From contig DATMPC010000009.1 of assembly GCA_035567895.1 (NCBI GenBank), positions 1 to 64,000 of the forward strand: a DNA stretch of 64,000 bases, in the 5' to 3' direction. The notes under the pieces are model-generated. The model had not been told where the DNA came from and did not search any database. It worked only from the letters and a program-made list of their open reading frames with translations. The stretch is from Terriglobales bacterium. Its GTDB lineage: Bacteria; Acidobacteriota; Terriglobia; Terriglobales; Acidobacteriaceae. Within the stretch, counting starts at the first letter, position 1; each line of letters starts with the position of its first letter. Below, in pieces: positions 1-8,348 of the stretch. The translations under genes were made by a program, and so were the position numbers.

Positions 1-585
1 CTCGCCTGATAGGTAGAACCGCAGCGAGTTCAATTCGAGTTTCTGAAAGAACACATCCGGCATGCACTCCAAGTGCACGTTTAGAGCGGCGGTCGCGGTG
101 CCTGTACCTGCGGGCTGAAACATCCCTTCGCTGGAGCGGAAGGTCGCCGCCTTGACTTGAAGCGGCCAGATCGTCGACTCGTACGCAGTGCGAAACTTGC
201 ACGCGACTCCGTTCACCCGGTTCGACTGAACGGTCGAGCCCGCTGGTATGCGCAAACCGGTAGAAAGTTTGCCCTGCTCAGGATCAAGCTGGCATTCCAC
301 CACCGTCATCGAGGGTACGGGGCGAATGTAGTGGGGAAATAAGCATTCGAGCAGTGCCGAGCTGATCTCAGGGAAGTCGTCGTTAATCTTTAGGTGTACG
401 CGCGCAGCCAGCAGAGCAAAGCCTTCGAGGAGTCGCTCGACGTGAGGATCCTCGCATCGATCCGGTTCCATGAGCAGCCGGCCGGCGAGCTTTGGATACT
501 TACGCGCCCACTCCGCACCCATCTGGCGGATGTAAGTCAATTCGCGCTCGTAGTAGTTGAGAAGGTCTTCCCGGATGCCTGCCAC
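1..585 (-). CDS. tssF: T6SS baseplate protein TssF (3' end outside window)
   Basis: TssF (VasA/ImpG family) is a baseplate wedge subunit of the type VI secretion system and acts in the cytoplasm with TssG, TssE and TssK. The readable N-terminal 195 residues begin AGIREDLLNYYERELTYIR and continue with an RLLMEP-D-CEDPHVERLLEGFA segment and an LFPHY-RP-PSMTV segment, which is the usual TssF N-terminal signature. The start is a GTG at 585-583, one base after the TGA of tssE, so the two are almost certainly translated as a coupled pair. The gene continues past position 1, where tssG would be expected. Family assignment is strong; the C-terminus cannot be judged. Confidence 0.93.
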   Translation of the reverse strand, partial: MAGIREDLLNYYERELTYIRQMGAEWARKYPKLAGRLLMEPDRCEDPHVERLLEGFALLAARVHLKINDDFPEISSALLECLFPHYIRPVPSMTVVECQLDPEQGKLSTGLRIPAGSTVQSNRVNGVACKFRTAYESTIWPLQVKAATFRSSEGMFQPAGTGTATAALNVHLECMPDVFFQKLELNSLRFYLSGE

Positions 586-586
586 G

Positions 587-1105
587 TCAACTCACCTTAC
601 ATTCGCCGTTGGTTGGATCGAGCGAACTTTGGAATGCCACCTCCGCCGGGACCGGGTCCATCATCACGACGCCCGCGATGTGGAAGTGGAGCAGATGACT
701 GCCAAGGACTTGGGAACCGAATTCGATCGTCAGGTCGCGCAAGCGCCGATCGAAGCGCGCCACCGCATCCTCCATGTTGTGGAGCAACTCGTCTTTGTCG
801 TGAGTACGCGAAGGATCTTCCGAGTTCAAATCGGGAATGCCATAGCAGAAGACGCTGCTCCGGACTTGCGGATATCTCTCCAGGCGATCGTCCTCTACTC
901 GCCTCGAGTTGAATAACCACTCCAGATCTCTGCGAACGGAGTCCTCGTAGCGCCGCACCGCTTCCCTGCTCTTGGCCTTGTTGGTCTGCCGGCGAAGTTG
1001 GCCGCTGGCATCGATGTTTGTCGAGTCGTAGAAATCCGGTTCGTCGCTGCTGAGCCGATCGATCAGCGATGGAGTGGGAAAGCCGTCGATATCCGCAATG
1101 GGCAA
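587..1105 (-). CDS. tssE: T6SS baseplate protein TssE (gp25-like)
   Basis: TssE is the T4 gp25-like wedge protein that nucleates sheath assembly on the T6SS baseplate. The 172-residue product has the characteristic SVRRDLEWLFNSRR stretch near residues 55-70 and the VFCYGIPDL segment near residue 85, followed by a gp25-like fold region ending in FHIAGVVMMDPVPAEVAFQS. Length is normal for the family. It begins 15 bp after the stop of tssA and ends one base before the tssF start, so it belongs to the tssB-to-tssF transcription unit. Confidence 0.92.
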   Translation of the reverse strand: MPIADIDGFPTPSLIDRLSSDEPDFYDSTNIDASGQLRRQTNKAKSREAVRRYEDSVRRDLEWLFNSRRVEDDRLERYPQVRSSVFCYGIPDLNSEDPSRTHDKDELLHNMEDAVARFDRRLRDLTIEFGSQVLGSHLLHFHIAGVVMMDPVPAEVAFQSSLDPTNGECKVS

Positions 1106-1120
1106 GGTTGTTTTCCTGGA

Positions 1121-2941
1121 TCAGGATTTTTCAAATTGCAGTGCCGCAACCGGTCCAAGCCGGCATAACAAACTGTAGGCACGCGACCGTTCCTGCTGAT
1201 CACGCGTTGTGCGGTCGATGCACTGCACCAGCATGGCCAAGACTTGCGCCAAAAACGCGGGATCTTCCCAGTCGAGTAAATTACGCCTCTCGATCTCTTG
1301 TGCAAGTCCCTGCAAAATCGGATACGCCAACGTGAAATGCTGAGTAGCGAGACATATCTGCGCCATCTGTAACTGCCGGCGGAAGCGCTCACGTCCCGAA
1401 GATTCGCGAGCTGCCTCGCGAGCAAATCCATCGATCGCCTCCGCTACGTGGCCAGACTTAGCCAATTGCATCGCGACTTCGAAGTAATCGGCATGGCCGT
1501 TCTCACCAGCGGGCTGCGTCTCCGCGTACTCAGAAACCGGAGCGGCCTGCTCCACTTGAGCACCCTGTGGCAGGAGCACGTTGTCACGCAGCCAGTCGAG
1601 CGTTTGTTTGTCAGCAGCGGTTGTACCGTCGCTCAACGTGGCGGAGGGCAGGTCTGGATAATCCAGCAGCAGCGCTCGCGTCTCGGAGCAAATTGCCTTC
1701 GCTACAGCGGAGTATGACAGGTTGTAGCAGGCTTCCCACGCGTATCGTTGCAGATCGAGCCACGCGCGCCCACTCGGTGTTGCCATGCCTGCTTCCGTGC
1801 CATTCAACAATCCTTCCCAATTGCCTTCGCGCTGCATCGCCCGCAACAGCTGTCTTGTTTCGGTAGACGGACTGGCAAGAAACGCCTCATCGAGACTGTC
1901 GCCATGCCAGCGCAACTCACTCCAACGCAAAGCGCGAATAAGAAGATAGGGAGCGACTTGAGACGGATCCTGGCGGCGCAAGTAATCGGCGATGCGAGCG
2001 ACGAGCGCGGCTGCCGCCTCGGGATCTGCCGGTTCCGCCCACGTTGCTCCCGATTTGGCGCGTGCAGGCGCGGCTGCGGCACCGGCATCGCCAGAAGCAG
2101 ATTCCGCGCCGAACTCCGCGCCTGGGATTTCTTCGGCCGGCTGCTCTTCCGAATCCGGACCGCCCTTTTCGGTGTACAGGACATTCGCGAGGACCTTCAT
2201 CTCCTCGAGAACAGCGCGAAGCTTGCCGAGACTCGGGCCGTCGTTCCCATACTTTTCGTCGCAGAACTGATCTAAAGAAGCTGTTGCCTCTAGCGAGGCA
2301 TCGAGTGAAGCGACAAGCTGTTCGTAAAATTCTTTCGGAGTCGCCGCAAAGGCTTCGTTCCACTCTTCCGGCGTGAGCTTGCCGTCCTTTACGGCTTCTT
2401 CGCGAGTCTCGTTTTTCTTCTCGTCAGCCTTTGCGTCGTCTTCTGTAGGGACAGTTTTTTTGGTTTGATAGTCGATCCAGGCAAGACCGCTCTTGGTGAT
2501 TGGCAGGCGGCGGAGAATGTAGTCGCATCGGGCCGCGAACCACTCTTGTGGGGCGCAACGCAATTCGGGACTGCCGTCCTCAATCTCGGGATAGCAATTC
2601 TCCCAGTACTGCTCTTGCATTTTCTGAAGGAGAGAAATGCTTTCGGGAAGAGCGGCGAAGCTTTCCCGCCGTAACGTGGCTTCGCCCAGCCATGCGGCCA
2701 GTTGGAGATCTTTACTTTTTTTCGTGAGAGCGTCGCTGGCGAGCTTTATGACGAGCGGGAAATCCGCCTTCTTTCGTGCCCGCTGCCATTCTCCTTGTGG
2801 AGCATCGTCCTCATCTTCGAAACGGGCTTCCTTGATCTTATCGTATACGGGATCGTATCGGAGGTTCTCCCCGCAGGGATTGTTTCCAGGAATGGGATTG
2901 AGGAGATCATCACGAAGCGGCACGGCCTGCTCCCAGTGCAT
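1121..2941 (-). CDS. tssA: T6SS protein TssA (ImpA N-terminal domain)
   Basis: TssA caps and primes tube/sheath polymerisation in the type VI system. This 606-residue protein opens with the ImpA-N signature (LRDDLLNPIPGNNPCGENLRYDP at residues 9-31, with one conserved GxNPCGxxLRYDPxYD core) and continues with the aromatic/acidic WLGEATLRR and YWENCYPEI segments typical of TssA. A long linker rich in Ala/Glu/Pro (about residues 260-320) joins a helical C-terminal half with an acidic C-terminal VxS-type domain. The start codon lies 32 bp inside the end of tagJ, so the two overlap; no later methionine precedes the conserved motif. The overlap suggests coupling with TagJ. Confidence 0.92.
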   Translation of the reverse strand: MHWEQAVPLRDDLLNPIPGNNPCGENLRYDPVYDKIKEARFEDEDDAPQGEWQRARKKADFPLVIKLASDALTKKSKDLQLAAWLGEATLRRESFAALPESISLLQKMQEQYWENCYPEIEDGSPELRCAPQEWFAARCDYILRRLPITKSGLAWIDYQTKKTVPTEDDAKADEKKNETREEAVKDGKLTPEEWNEAFAATPKEFYEQLVASLDASLEATASLDQFCDEKYGNDGPSLGKLRAVLEEMKVLANVLYTEKGGPDSEEQPAEEIPGAEFGAESASGDAGAAAAPARAKSGATWAEPADPEAAAALVARIADYLRRQDPSQVAPYLLIRALRWSELRWHGDSLDEAFLASPSTETRQLLRAMQREGNWEGLLNGTEAGMATPSGRAWLDLQRYAWEACYNLSYSAVAKAICSETRALLLDYPDLPSATLSDGTTAADKQTLDWLRDNVLLPQGAQVEQAAPVSEYAETQPAGENGHADYFEVAMQLAKSGHVAEAIDGFAREAARESSGRERFRRQLQMAQICLATQHFTLAYPILQGLAQEIERRNLLDWEDPAFLAQVLAMLVQCIDRTTRDQQERSRAYSLLCRLGPVAALQFEKS

Positions 2942-3635
2942 CCTCGAACTCGATGGTTCCCAGTTCCAGAATGGGGATCTCTTGCCCGTCTAGCACAAAT
3001 AGTTTCTGCCCGACCGGGACGTCGGCATACGTCTCATCTTCGATCCAGACCGTAGTGCGTCCTAACCGGACATCATCATCCTGGTTCTGCCAGGACAGCG
3101 GCGAAATTGCAGGCACGAGCACTTCACCTAGTTCCATCGCCTTGTACTCCGGCGTTGTGGTGACAATCGCAGGCGTCCAAAGTAGATCGCGCAGGCGTTT
3201 CGGTTTGGGAATCTCGATTCGGGCAATCTGTTCGAGCGCGACCCACGTATACGAGCCGGCAACAAACAATTCCAGCGCGCCACCAATTCTTGGATCAGCA
3301 TCGCCGAATGCCTGGCCAAACTCGCCTCCACGGCTGATGCTCCGCAACGGGACTTTGTGCGCCATAGGGAATTTGCGATCAGCGAACATCTGCTGCCGTT
3401 CTCGTTCGGCGTGCAGGGCCGAGCGATAAAGCAGAGCGCCCATTCCCGCTGCCTGACTACTGTCAGCAAGAATGGATAAGTGCTTTTCGGCCCGATCGTA
3501 CTCGCCGGCAAAACAAAGCAGTTCAAACAAGAAGGTGCGGCGCTTGGCGTCGAGAGGGGCATTTCGCACCTCCTCGCCAAGCGCCTCAATCGCTTGTTGC
3601 AGTCTTCCTGCCCGAAAAAGCTCTGCGGCCGTCAT
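2910..3635 (-). CDS. tagJ: T6SS accessory protein TagJ/ImpE (SciE family)
   Basis: The 241-residue product belongs to the ImpE/SciE/TagJ family, an accessory T6SS protein that in characterised systems binds the N-terminal helix of TssB and may modulate sheath turnover. It begins with a TPR-like segment (AAELFRAGRLQQAIEALGEEV) and has the family's C-terminal beta-rich half with LFVAGSYTWVALEQIARIEI, PKPKRLRDLLWTPA and the end motif FLDG-ELPIL-like region (here LFVLDGQEIPILELGTIEFE). It starts 7 bp after hcp and overlaps tssA at its end. Confidence 0.9.
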   Translation of the reverse strand: MTAAELFRAGRLQQAIEALGEEVRNAPLDAKRRTFLFELLCFAGEYDRAEKHLSILADSSQAAGMGALLYRSALHAERERQQMFADRKFPMAHKVPLRSISRGGEFGQAFGDADPRIGGALELFVAGSYTWVALEQIARIEIPKPKRLRDLLWTPAIVTTTPEYKAMELGEVLVPAISPLSWQNQDDDVRLGRTTVWIEDETYADVPVGQKLFVLDGQEIPILELGTIEFEDALGAGRAAS

Positions 3636-3642
3636 CGGACTC

Positions 3643-4131
3643 CTAGGCTACCTTGTTTGCCTTCAGGTCGTAGCCAGCCTTAACTGATCCACCCAGCGTG
3701 CCATCGGCCTTCTGCTCTTTGTATTCCCACTCGATCTTTGCGTAGTTGAGAGAGATTGAATCGTTGGGCACTATGTCACTGTGTCCACTTCCGGCGGTCT
3801 GGAAGCTGCTGACCAGGAGATCGGACAGGGTGATCTTGTAAAACTCCTGCTGATCCTTTCCCGCTTTGCGGCAAGTCAGGACTGCCTTCTTGATGTGCTC
3901 ACCGGTTGCGCAAGCCAGCATCAACTTCGGACTTGCTTTGTTAACGTTCATGACGAAGTGGAAGTCACCCATGCTGACTTTGCCCGCTCCGCCTCCGCCG
4001 CCGGCGACATGACTGCCGGTCTGCTGCTCGCTCCAGGAAAAGCTCTGGACATCAATCGAGCCTTTGTGTTTGGCATCTTGGCTCTCGCCTTCAATGCCGT
4101 CGATCTTCAAAAAATAATCAACCAAGGCCAT
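3643..4131 (-). CDS. hcp: T6SS tube protein Hcp (TssD)
   Basis: Hcp forms the hexameric rings stacked into the inner tube of the T6SS. This 162-residue protein shows the typical start (ALVDYFLKIDGIEGES-DAKHKG-IDVQSFSW), a Gly-rich loop around residue 45, the VMNVNKASPKLMLACATGEHIKKAVLTCRKAG core, and the late FYKITLSDLLVSSFQT and NYAKIEWEYK strands. It lacks any C-terminal extension, so it is a structural tube Hcp rather than an effector fusion. The gene sits between tssC (70 bp away) and tagJ. A separate, stronger expression signal for hcp might be expected, but I see no clear promoter in the 70-bp gap. Confidence 0.95.
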   Translation of the reverse strand: MALVDYFLKIDGIEGESQDAKHKGSIDVQSFSWSEQQTGSHVAGGGGGAGKVSMGDFHFVMNVNKASPKLMLACATGEHIKKAVLTCRKAGKDQQEFYKITLSDLLVSSFQTAGSGHSDIVPNDSISLNYAKIEWEYKEQKADGTLGGSVKAGYDLKANKVA

Positions 4132-4201
4132 TTTCTTTATCTCCTCTGTCTCAGTAACGAATCCACTGCGTCAGTTAGATTTCACAACCATCCGGCTTCA
4201 G

Positions 4202-5686
4202 TTACTTCCGTGCTGAAGCGGGAAGATCGGCAACCAAACGTAACGACACGGAAAGTTCATCAAGCTGGAAGTGCGGCTTGAGAAACGCAATTGCCCGATA
4301 AGCACCTGGCTTGCCCGGTATCTCCTGAACTTCGATCGCCGCTTCCCGCAATGGGAGTTGCGCTTTGACGGACTGACTCGCGTTGTCATCGGCGCAAACG
4401 TAATTGTTGATCCATTGGTTCAGGAATCTCTGGCAATCCGAACGGGACATAAAGGAACCGAGCTTATCGCGCATCATCGCTTTCAGGTAATGAGCGAATC
4501 TTGACATAGCGAAGATGTACGGTAGCTGCGCTGACAACCGTGCGTTGGCGTTCGCAGCTTCCTTGTCATACGTCTTCGGCTTGTTGCACGACTGCACACT
4601 GAAGAACGCAGCGTAATCCGTGTTCTTGCAGTGCACCAGCGGGATGAACCCGTTGTCGGCTAGTTCCTTTTCGCGCCGATCAGTGATCGCAACTTCCGTT
4701 GGGCACTTCAGAGCAACATCGCCTTCGTCTGTCCGGAAGGTGTGAGCGGGCAGACCTTCGACCAGTCCGCCACCTTCCACGCCGCGAATCGCCGCGCACC
4801 ATCCGTGCTTGGCGAACGCGCCGGTAAGCCGGGCGCCCATGGCGTAGGCAGCATTGCCCCACAGATACTTGGAATGATCGGTGCCTTCGACACCCTCTTC
4901 GTAGGAAAACGCTTCCACCGGCTTGGTGTCGGCACCGTAGGGCAGACGCATCAAAACATGAGGCAGCGTGAGTCCAACGTAGCGCGAGTCGTCCGATTGA
5001 CGGAAAGATTTCCACTTGGCATACGCCGAGTTGTCGAAGACCTTGCCGATATCGCGATGCGAGCCGAGATTGGTAAAAGTGTCGAGGTTGATCATGTCCG
5101 GGGCTGCTGCCGACAGGAACGGCGCATGTGCGGAGGCGGCGACCTGCGCAACTTTCTCTAGCAACTCCATGTCCTCCGGCTTTGGACCGAACTCAAAATC
5201 GCCGACCAATGCTGAGAATGGAGCTCCACCAAAGACACCGAATTCCTCCTCGTAGACTTTCTTGAAGAGTGCGCTTTGATCGAACTCGGCTGCCCGCTGC
5301 AGATCCCGCAGCAGCTCGGTCTTCTTCACATTGAAGATCTTGATCTTCAGCCCTTCACCGGTCTCACTCTGATCAAGGAGATATCTCAGTCCGCGCCAGC
5401 TTCCTTCCAACTTCTGAAAATCCGGATGATGCATCACTTCGTTGAGCTGCGCTGAAACCAGCTTGTCGATTTGCGCGATGCGAGCGTTGATCGCCGTCTC
5501 TGCATCTTTCGGAACTGTCGCCGCGCGCTGCAAAACTTCCTGGACAAACGTCTTGACCAGGTCTTTGCCACGCTCGCGCGCCGCGTCGCTGTACGTAAAC
5601 CGTCCTTCTTCGACGATCCGATCCAGCAGACTCGATTGTTCAACCGCCTGTGCTGCCGCTGCCGCGGACTTCGCTGCCTCAGCCAT
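4202..5686 (-). CDS. tssC: T6SS sheath large subunit TssC (VipB)
   Basis: TssC is the large subunit of the contractile T6SS sheath, assembled with TssB. The 494-residue protein carries the conserved LEGSWRGLRYLLDQSETG and KIKIFNVKKTELLRDLQRA blocks, PFLSAA-P-MINL in the middle, and the WGNAAYAMGARLTGAFAKHGWCAAIRGVEGGG and LPYIFAMSRFAHYLKAMMRD blocks toward the end. The frame is open upstream to 5728, but the ATG at 5686 is preferred because GGAGGC lies five bases upstream and the family normally begins with a short Ala-rich helix (here MAEAAKSAAAAAQAV). With this start it overlaps the tssB stop by 8 bp. Confidence 0.95.
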   Translation of the reverse strand: MAEAAKSAAAAAQAVEQSSLLDRIVEEGRFTYSDAARERGKDLVKTFVQEVLQRAATVPKDAETAINARIAQIDKLVSAQLNEVMHHPDFQKLEGSWRGLRYLLDQSETGEGLKIKIFNVKKTELLRDLQRAAEFDQSALFKKVYEEEFGVFGGAPFSALVGDFEFGPKPEDMELLEKVAQVAASAHAPFLSAAAPDMINLDTFTNLGSHRDIGKVFDNSAYAKWKSFRQSDDSRYVGLTLPHVLMRLPYGADTKPVEAFSYEEGVEGTDHSKYLWGNAAYAMGARLTGAFAKHGWCAAIRGVEGGGLVEGLPAHTFRTDEGDVALKCPTEVAITDRREKELADNGFIPLVHCKNTDYAAFFSVQSCNKPKTYDKEAANANARLSAQLPYIFAMSRFAHYLKAMMRDKLGSFMSRSDCQRFLNQWINNYVCADDNASQSVKAQLPLREAAIEVQEIPGKPGAYRAIAFLKPHFQLDELSVSLRLVADLPASARK

Positions 5687-6209
5687 TGTTGCCTCCATTA
5701 CTGCCCTGTTCCAGGCCCAGTTCTGCACTCAGTTTCTGACGCTTCTCGGTGTTGCCGACTACATCCTGCAGAATCTCGTCGAGCTTCTCGTTGCCCTGCA
5801 AGCTTCCACGAAGGTCGGCGAGTTTACGCCGCAGATCCAACAGCTCCTTGAGCGGGCCTACTTGATTCGCAACCTGCTCCGGCTCAAAATCCCCCAGCTC
5901 ATGAAAGTTGAGATTGACTTTGAGTTTCGAATCGGGATCGTCGCTCAATTTGTTTTCGACCGAGAATGCGAGGTGCGGATTCATCTTGTCGAGCACCTGG
6001 TCGAAGTTGTCCGGATTCACTTCGACGAACTTCCGCTCCATCAGTTTCGGAAGCGGCTGTTCGGCGTGCCCGGTAAAGTCGCCGAGAACACCCATGACAA
6101 ATGGGAGTTCCTTTAATTCGATCGCGTCGCCGACTTCAACGTCGTAGGTGATGTGCACGCGCGGTGAACGAACACGAGACAGTTTTTGTTGTGTGCTTTC
6201 TCTGCCCAT
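5679..6209 (-). CDS. tssB: T6SS sheath small subunit TssB (VipA)
   Basis: TssB is the small sheath subunit, forming heterodimers with TssC. The 176-residue protein has RVHITYDVEVGDAIELKELP and FVMGVLGDFTG near the N-terminus, KFVEVNPDNFDQVLDKMNPHL in the middle and the LRRKLADLRGSLQGNEKLDE coiled-coil region near the end, all standard VipA features. The ATG at 6209 is chosen over 6221 because GGGG lies just upstream of it, whereas no ribosome site precedes the earlier ATG. It is the first gene of the left T6SS operon. Confidence 0.94.
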   Translation of the reverse strand: MGRESTQQKLSRVRSPRVHITYDVEVGDAIELKELPFVMGVLGDFTGHAEQPLPKLMERKFVEVNPDNFDQVLDKMNPHLAFSVENKLSDDPDSKLKVNLNFHELGDFEPEQVANQVGPLKELLDLRRKLADLRGSLQGNEKLDEILQDVVGNTEKRQKLSAELGLEQGSNGGNNG

Positions 6210-6246
6210 ATGCAACCCCATGGAGGGACAGTCTGACTGGCCCTGG

Positions 6247-6274
6247 ATTTAATTCCTGAAGTTAAAAAATGCAA
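6247..6274 (-). promoter_or_regulatory. Candidate promoter of the tssB operon
   Basis: On the minus strand TTGCAT (6274-6269) and TTAAAT (6252-6247) are separated by 16 bp. This would place the transcription start near 6240, giving a leader of about 30 nt before the tssB ATG. Two hexamer mismatches each; supported only by position and spacing. Confidence 0.4.
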
Positions 6275-6583
6275 CGGCGATCTGCGCGAGCGAACACACC
6301 GATGCTGGCAGCCTTACGGGAAGGGGGACACCCGGAGGTTGTTAATTTAATTCGGTGCCGGATTATATCTCACGCCGAGCCGGAGTCAACTACTCTCTGC
6401 AGCTCCACCCCTGGAAAAAAAATGGGAAGCTTCCCGAAGCGAAACTTTGCTGACAAATAGTTACATTTGGCTTACGATTTTTTCCCCGCTCACGGATGTG
6501 CCCCTTCTCCTCCCAGGGCAAATCCGGCACTCGGGTATACTCCCGGCATATTCATGGAGCATCGGCTGTCCGTTTCCGTCGCG

Positions 6584-7942
6584 ATGAAACAACTGCAGCA
6601 CGTCATCTGGTCCAAGGGCACCTTCCTCACCCCGCAACATCTACAAATTCAAGACCGTTATGTCGAAGACAGCCTGCGCTTCTTCTTCGAATCGCTATCT
6701 TTCCGGTTCTGGGGGTTCTCAAGGCTGCAAATCGATGAAAGCAAACTGACAGAGGGACTACTCAGCATCACAGCCGGTGCAGGCGTAATGCCCGATGGCC
6801 TATTGTTCGACTTCCCTGGGCCCGATGCGGCTCCCTCATCCCGTCAGCTCAACGGGTTCTTCAGCGAGGAAAAGCGCGAGATCGGCGTCTTTCTAGCTGT
6901 GCCGGAACAGCATCTGGGAGGAGTGAACGTAAGCCAGCGTTCCGACATCAAGGCGCGCTATGTGGCGGAGACCCGCATGCTACGTGACGAAAATTCAGGC
7001 ACTTCGGAGAAACCAATCCAGATTGCGCGCAAGAACCTGCGCCTGCTGGTTGACACGGAGAGCCGCGAAGGCAGCACGGTAATGCAGATCGCTGAAGTCG
7101 AGCAAACCGCCGACGGCACTTACCGGCTGGTCCCCGGCTATGTCCCACCACTAATCGATGTTCACGGTAGCGACTTTCTCCTCGGCATGCTCCGATCGCT
7201 GGTGGAGAGACTCGCAGCCCGAAGCAGCGTACTGGCAAGCGCCCGGAAGCAGAAGAACCAAAGCCTGGCCGACTTCACGGCAGCCGATGTTGCCAGCTTC
7301 TGGCTCCTCTACACCGTCAACTCCCATCTGCCGGTATTCCGCCATCTGCTGCATCGGTCGGTAGTTCATCCCGAGCAAATGTACTCGGCGATGCTTGAGC
7401 TTGCAGGCGCCCTCACGACTTTTTCCCTAACCATCCAGTCCCGCGATCTGCGCGACTACGATCACGAGAACCTCGGCGACTGCTTCCGCGACTTGAACGA
7501 AAAGATTCGCATTTTGCTGGATGAAGTGGTTCCCACGAACTTCGTCTCGATCCCGCTCAAGTTCGTGCGCGAGTCCATTTACGCCGCTGCGATCGAAGAC
7601 GACAAATATCTCAAGGACACGCGCCTCTACCTCGCAGTAAGCGCGGAGATGAAAGACGCAGATCTGATCACTCGCACTCCGCAGCTAATGAAAGTGGGAG
7701 CCGCAGGATACGTAGAAGAGATAGTCCGTCACGCCATGGCAGGGCTGAAGCTGACGCACCTTTCCGCTCCACCTTCGGAGATTCCAGTCAAGCTTAAATA
7801 CAAATACTTCAGCCTCGACACGTCAGGTTCAGTCTGGGAAGGCGTCCAGCGAGCGAGAAATATTGGTGTCTACGCGCCTGCGGAGTTTCGGAATGTGGAA
7901 TTGGAGCTGGTGATTCTATTGCCCGTCAAAGGGAGAAGCTAG
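6584..7942 (+). CDS. tssK: T6SS baseplate protein TssK, copy 1
   Basis: TssK links the T6SS baseplate to the TssL/TssM membrane complex. The 452-residue product starts MKQLQHVIWSKGTFLTPQHL, matching the TssK N-terminal shell domain, and has the EVVPTNFVSIPL-F-RESIYAAAI segment, LRDYDHENLGDCF, and the C-terminal IPVKLKYKYFSLDTSG-WEGVQ and VELELVILLPV strands. The reading frame is open from 6467, but the family begins at the 6584 ATG; in-frame ATG 6554 is an alternative and neither has a good ribosome site. It is transcribed divergently from tssB. A second, clearly paralogous tssK lies at 16296-17648. Confidence 0.92.
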   Translation: MKQLQHVIWSKGTFLTPQHLQIQDRYVEDSLRFFFESLSFRFWGFSRLQIDESKLTEGLLSITAGAGVMPDGLLFDFPGPDAAPSSRQLNGFFSEEKREIGVFLAVPEQHLGGVNVSQRSDIKARYVAETRMLRDENSGTSEKPIQIARKNLRLLVDTESREGSTVMQIAEVEQTADGTYRLVPGYVPPLIDVHGSDFLLGMLRSLVERLAARSSVLASARKQKNQSLADFTAADVASFWLLYTVNSHLPVFRHLLHRSVVHPEQMYSAMLELAGALTTFSLTIQSRDLRDYDHENLGDCFRDLNEKIRILLDEVVPTNFVSIPLKFVRESIYAAAIEDDKYLKDTRLYLAVSAEMKDADLITRTPQLMKVGAAGYVEEIVRHAMAGLKLTHLSAPPSEIPVKLKYKYFSLDTSGSVWEGVQRARNIGVYAPAEFRNVELELVILLPVKGRS

Positions 7943-8033
7943 CGGCCTCGAGATGAGTCTCTACTGCGGTTCGCTTGGCAAGATTGAGCTTCTTGTACTC
8001 ACGTGCCTGACAACTTGATCCTCGAACACAGCG

Positions 8034-8277
8034 AGTTCCCTGCTTCAGGGAATAACGTAGGGAAATTTTCCCGAAGAAAAAATTTTAATCGCGAAAGCCG
8101 CATGAATACAGGCGATTCGCAACCGCTCAGGGAATTAGCAGGAAACCTGCAGGGAATGTATTCTGCTCGCACAGTTAATTCTGCTCCCATCTTCCAGCTT
8201 CCCGATAACGAACGACCGATTCTGCTTGAATACACACAACTACCGTGGTACCACAAAAATTAAGGGGAAACAAGGAA
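8034..8277 (+). repeat. Degenerate interspersed repeat, copy A
   Basis: This intergenic stretch shares an ordered set of words with 52146-52392: TTCCCTGCTTCAG at the left end, GGAAATTTTCCCG then AGAAAAAATTT, GGAAACCTGCAGGGAA in the middle, and TACCACAAAAATTAAGGGGA at the right end. The order and spacing are alike although the identity is low, so these are diverged copies of one element. No convincing gene is seen inside. It fills most of the gap between tssK copy 1 and the antiporter gene. Confidence 0.6.
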
Positions 8278-8348
8278 GATTCGAGTACGACGAGTGCCAC
8301 CATCTTCAGGCCACTTGCTGCGTTACTCTCTAACCCAAGGACGCCCGA

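Noticed and set aside
3781-4281. A 166-codon plus-strand open frame over hcp
   Set aside because: Antisense to hcp, which is clearly real from its sequence.
6339-6368. Promoter for tssK copy 1 (TTGTTA, 18 bp, TTATAT)
   Set aside because: The match is modest and would leave a leader of over 200 nt; not strong enough to annotate.
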